From: Lachnospiraceae bacterium | Lineage (GTDB): Bacteria; Bacillota; Clostridia; Lachnospirales; Lachnospiraceae | DNA length: 64,000 bases | Reading direction: 5' to 3' | NCBI GenBank assembly: GCA_014804445.1 | Contig: JAAUZU010000005.1 | Coordinates: 67,522-131,521, forward strand | Shown: piece after piece, positions 63,874 to 64,000 of the stretch | Layout: every line of letters begins with the position of its first letter | How positions within the stretch are numbered: the first letter of the stretch is position 1 | Notes under the pieces: model-generated | What the model saw: only the letters and a program-made list of their open reading frames with translations | Databases searched by the model: none | What the model was told of the DNA's origin: nothing | Position numbers and translations under genes: made by a program

Positions 63874-64000
63874 ATGATGAACAACAGGAGAAAAACAGTA
63901 GGAGTAGTGGTATTGACTCTTGTAATGACATTTATGGAAATGTCCGCTTTGCCGGCAGCTTTATTTTGCAATATAACGATTAAGGATATCAATCCGATTT
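63874..64000 (+). CDS. Start of a secreted or membrane protein, cut by window edge
   Basis: 42 residues starting MMNNRRKTVGVVVLTLVMTF after GGAGATGGG. Basic residues precede a hydrophobic stretch, which fits a signal peptide or first membrane helix. The rest lies beyond the right edge, so no function can be proposed. Confidence 0.55.
   Translation, partial: MMNNRRKTVGVVVLTLVMTFMEMSALPAALFCNITIKDINPI

Overview
The window looks like a Clostridia chromosome, most probably a gut Lachnospiraceae relative. This is inferred from strong AGGAGG-type ribosome sites, sigma-A promoters with 17-bp spacers, frequent GTG/TTG starts, a DUF6033-like protein, LLH-type holin, TauE/SafE and TerD-type genes. No rRNA, tRNA, CRISPR array, integrase or transposase was recognised.

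Layout. Positions 1-3564 are host-like: a MATE pump cut by the window edge, a DUF6033-like protein, a hexapeptide acetyltransferase and a twice-frameshifted TauE/SafE permease. Positions about 3590-33730 hold a phage-tail-like element. Its minus-strand block begins with a small protein, an 874-aa single-chain RNA polymerase of the DFDGD (QDE-1/YonO-like) type and a zinc-cluster protein. It then runs through a tail tube candidate, amidase, holin, tape measure (split by a 1.27-kb insertion), tail-tip proteins and fibres. A divergent plus-strand gene encodes a sigma-factor-like domain joined to DUF262. Between the two lie two perfect Firmicutes-type LexA boxes. No capsid, portal, terminase or integrase gene was seen, so the element resembles an SOS-controlled, headless tail particle (F-type tailocin-like) with its own transcription apparatus.

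The left half of the element (3590-10000) holds two decayed repeats of the tail module, in the same gene order as the intact one. The structural genes are broken but the fibre genes are intact. Three long fibres (A, B, C) and two short fibres share a hinge (core TFGVD...GYIKAGADTVTPF), after which the tips differ completely. Beside each long fibre is an extra tip with the same hinge, in inverted orientation. Two of these tips carry hinge variants typical of a different fibre, which points to shuffling of receptor-binding tips.

From 33.7 to 64 kb the content is ordinary accessory and core genome: a LysR-controlled flavodoxin/cupin/aldo-keto reductase operon; a large TerD-domain protein; several AraC regulators; a GmrSD-like type IV restriction enzyme; an ABC exporter; a 390-bp compound palindrome; GH13 and GH127 glycosidases; a substrate-binding lipoprotein whose domain order appears circularly permuted; carAB with a clear promoter; an acetyltransferase; and small unassigned genes up to the right edge.
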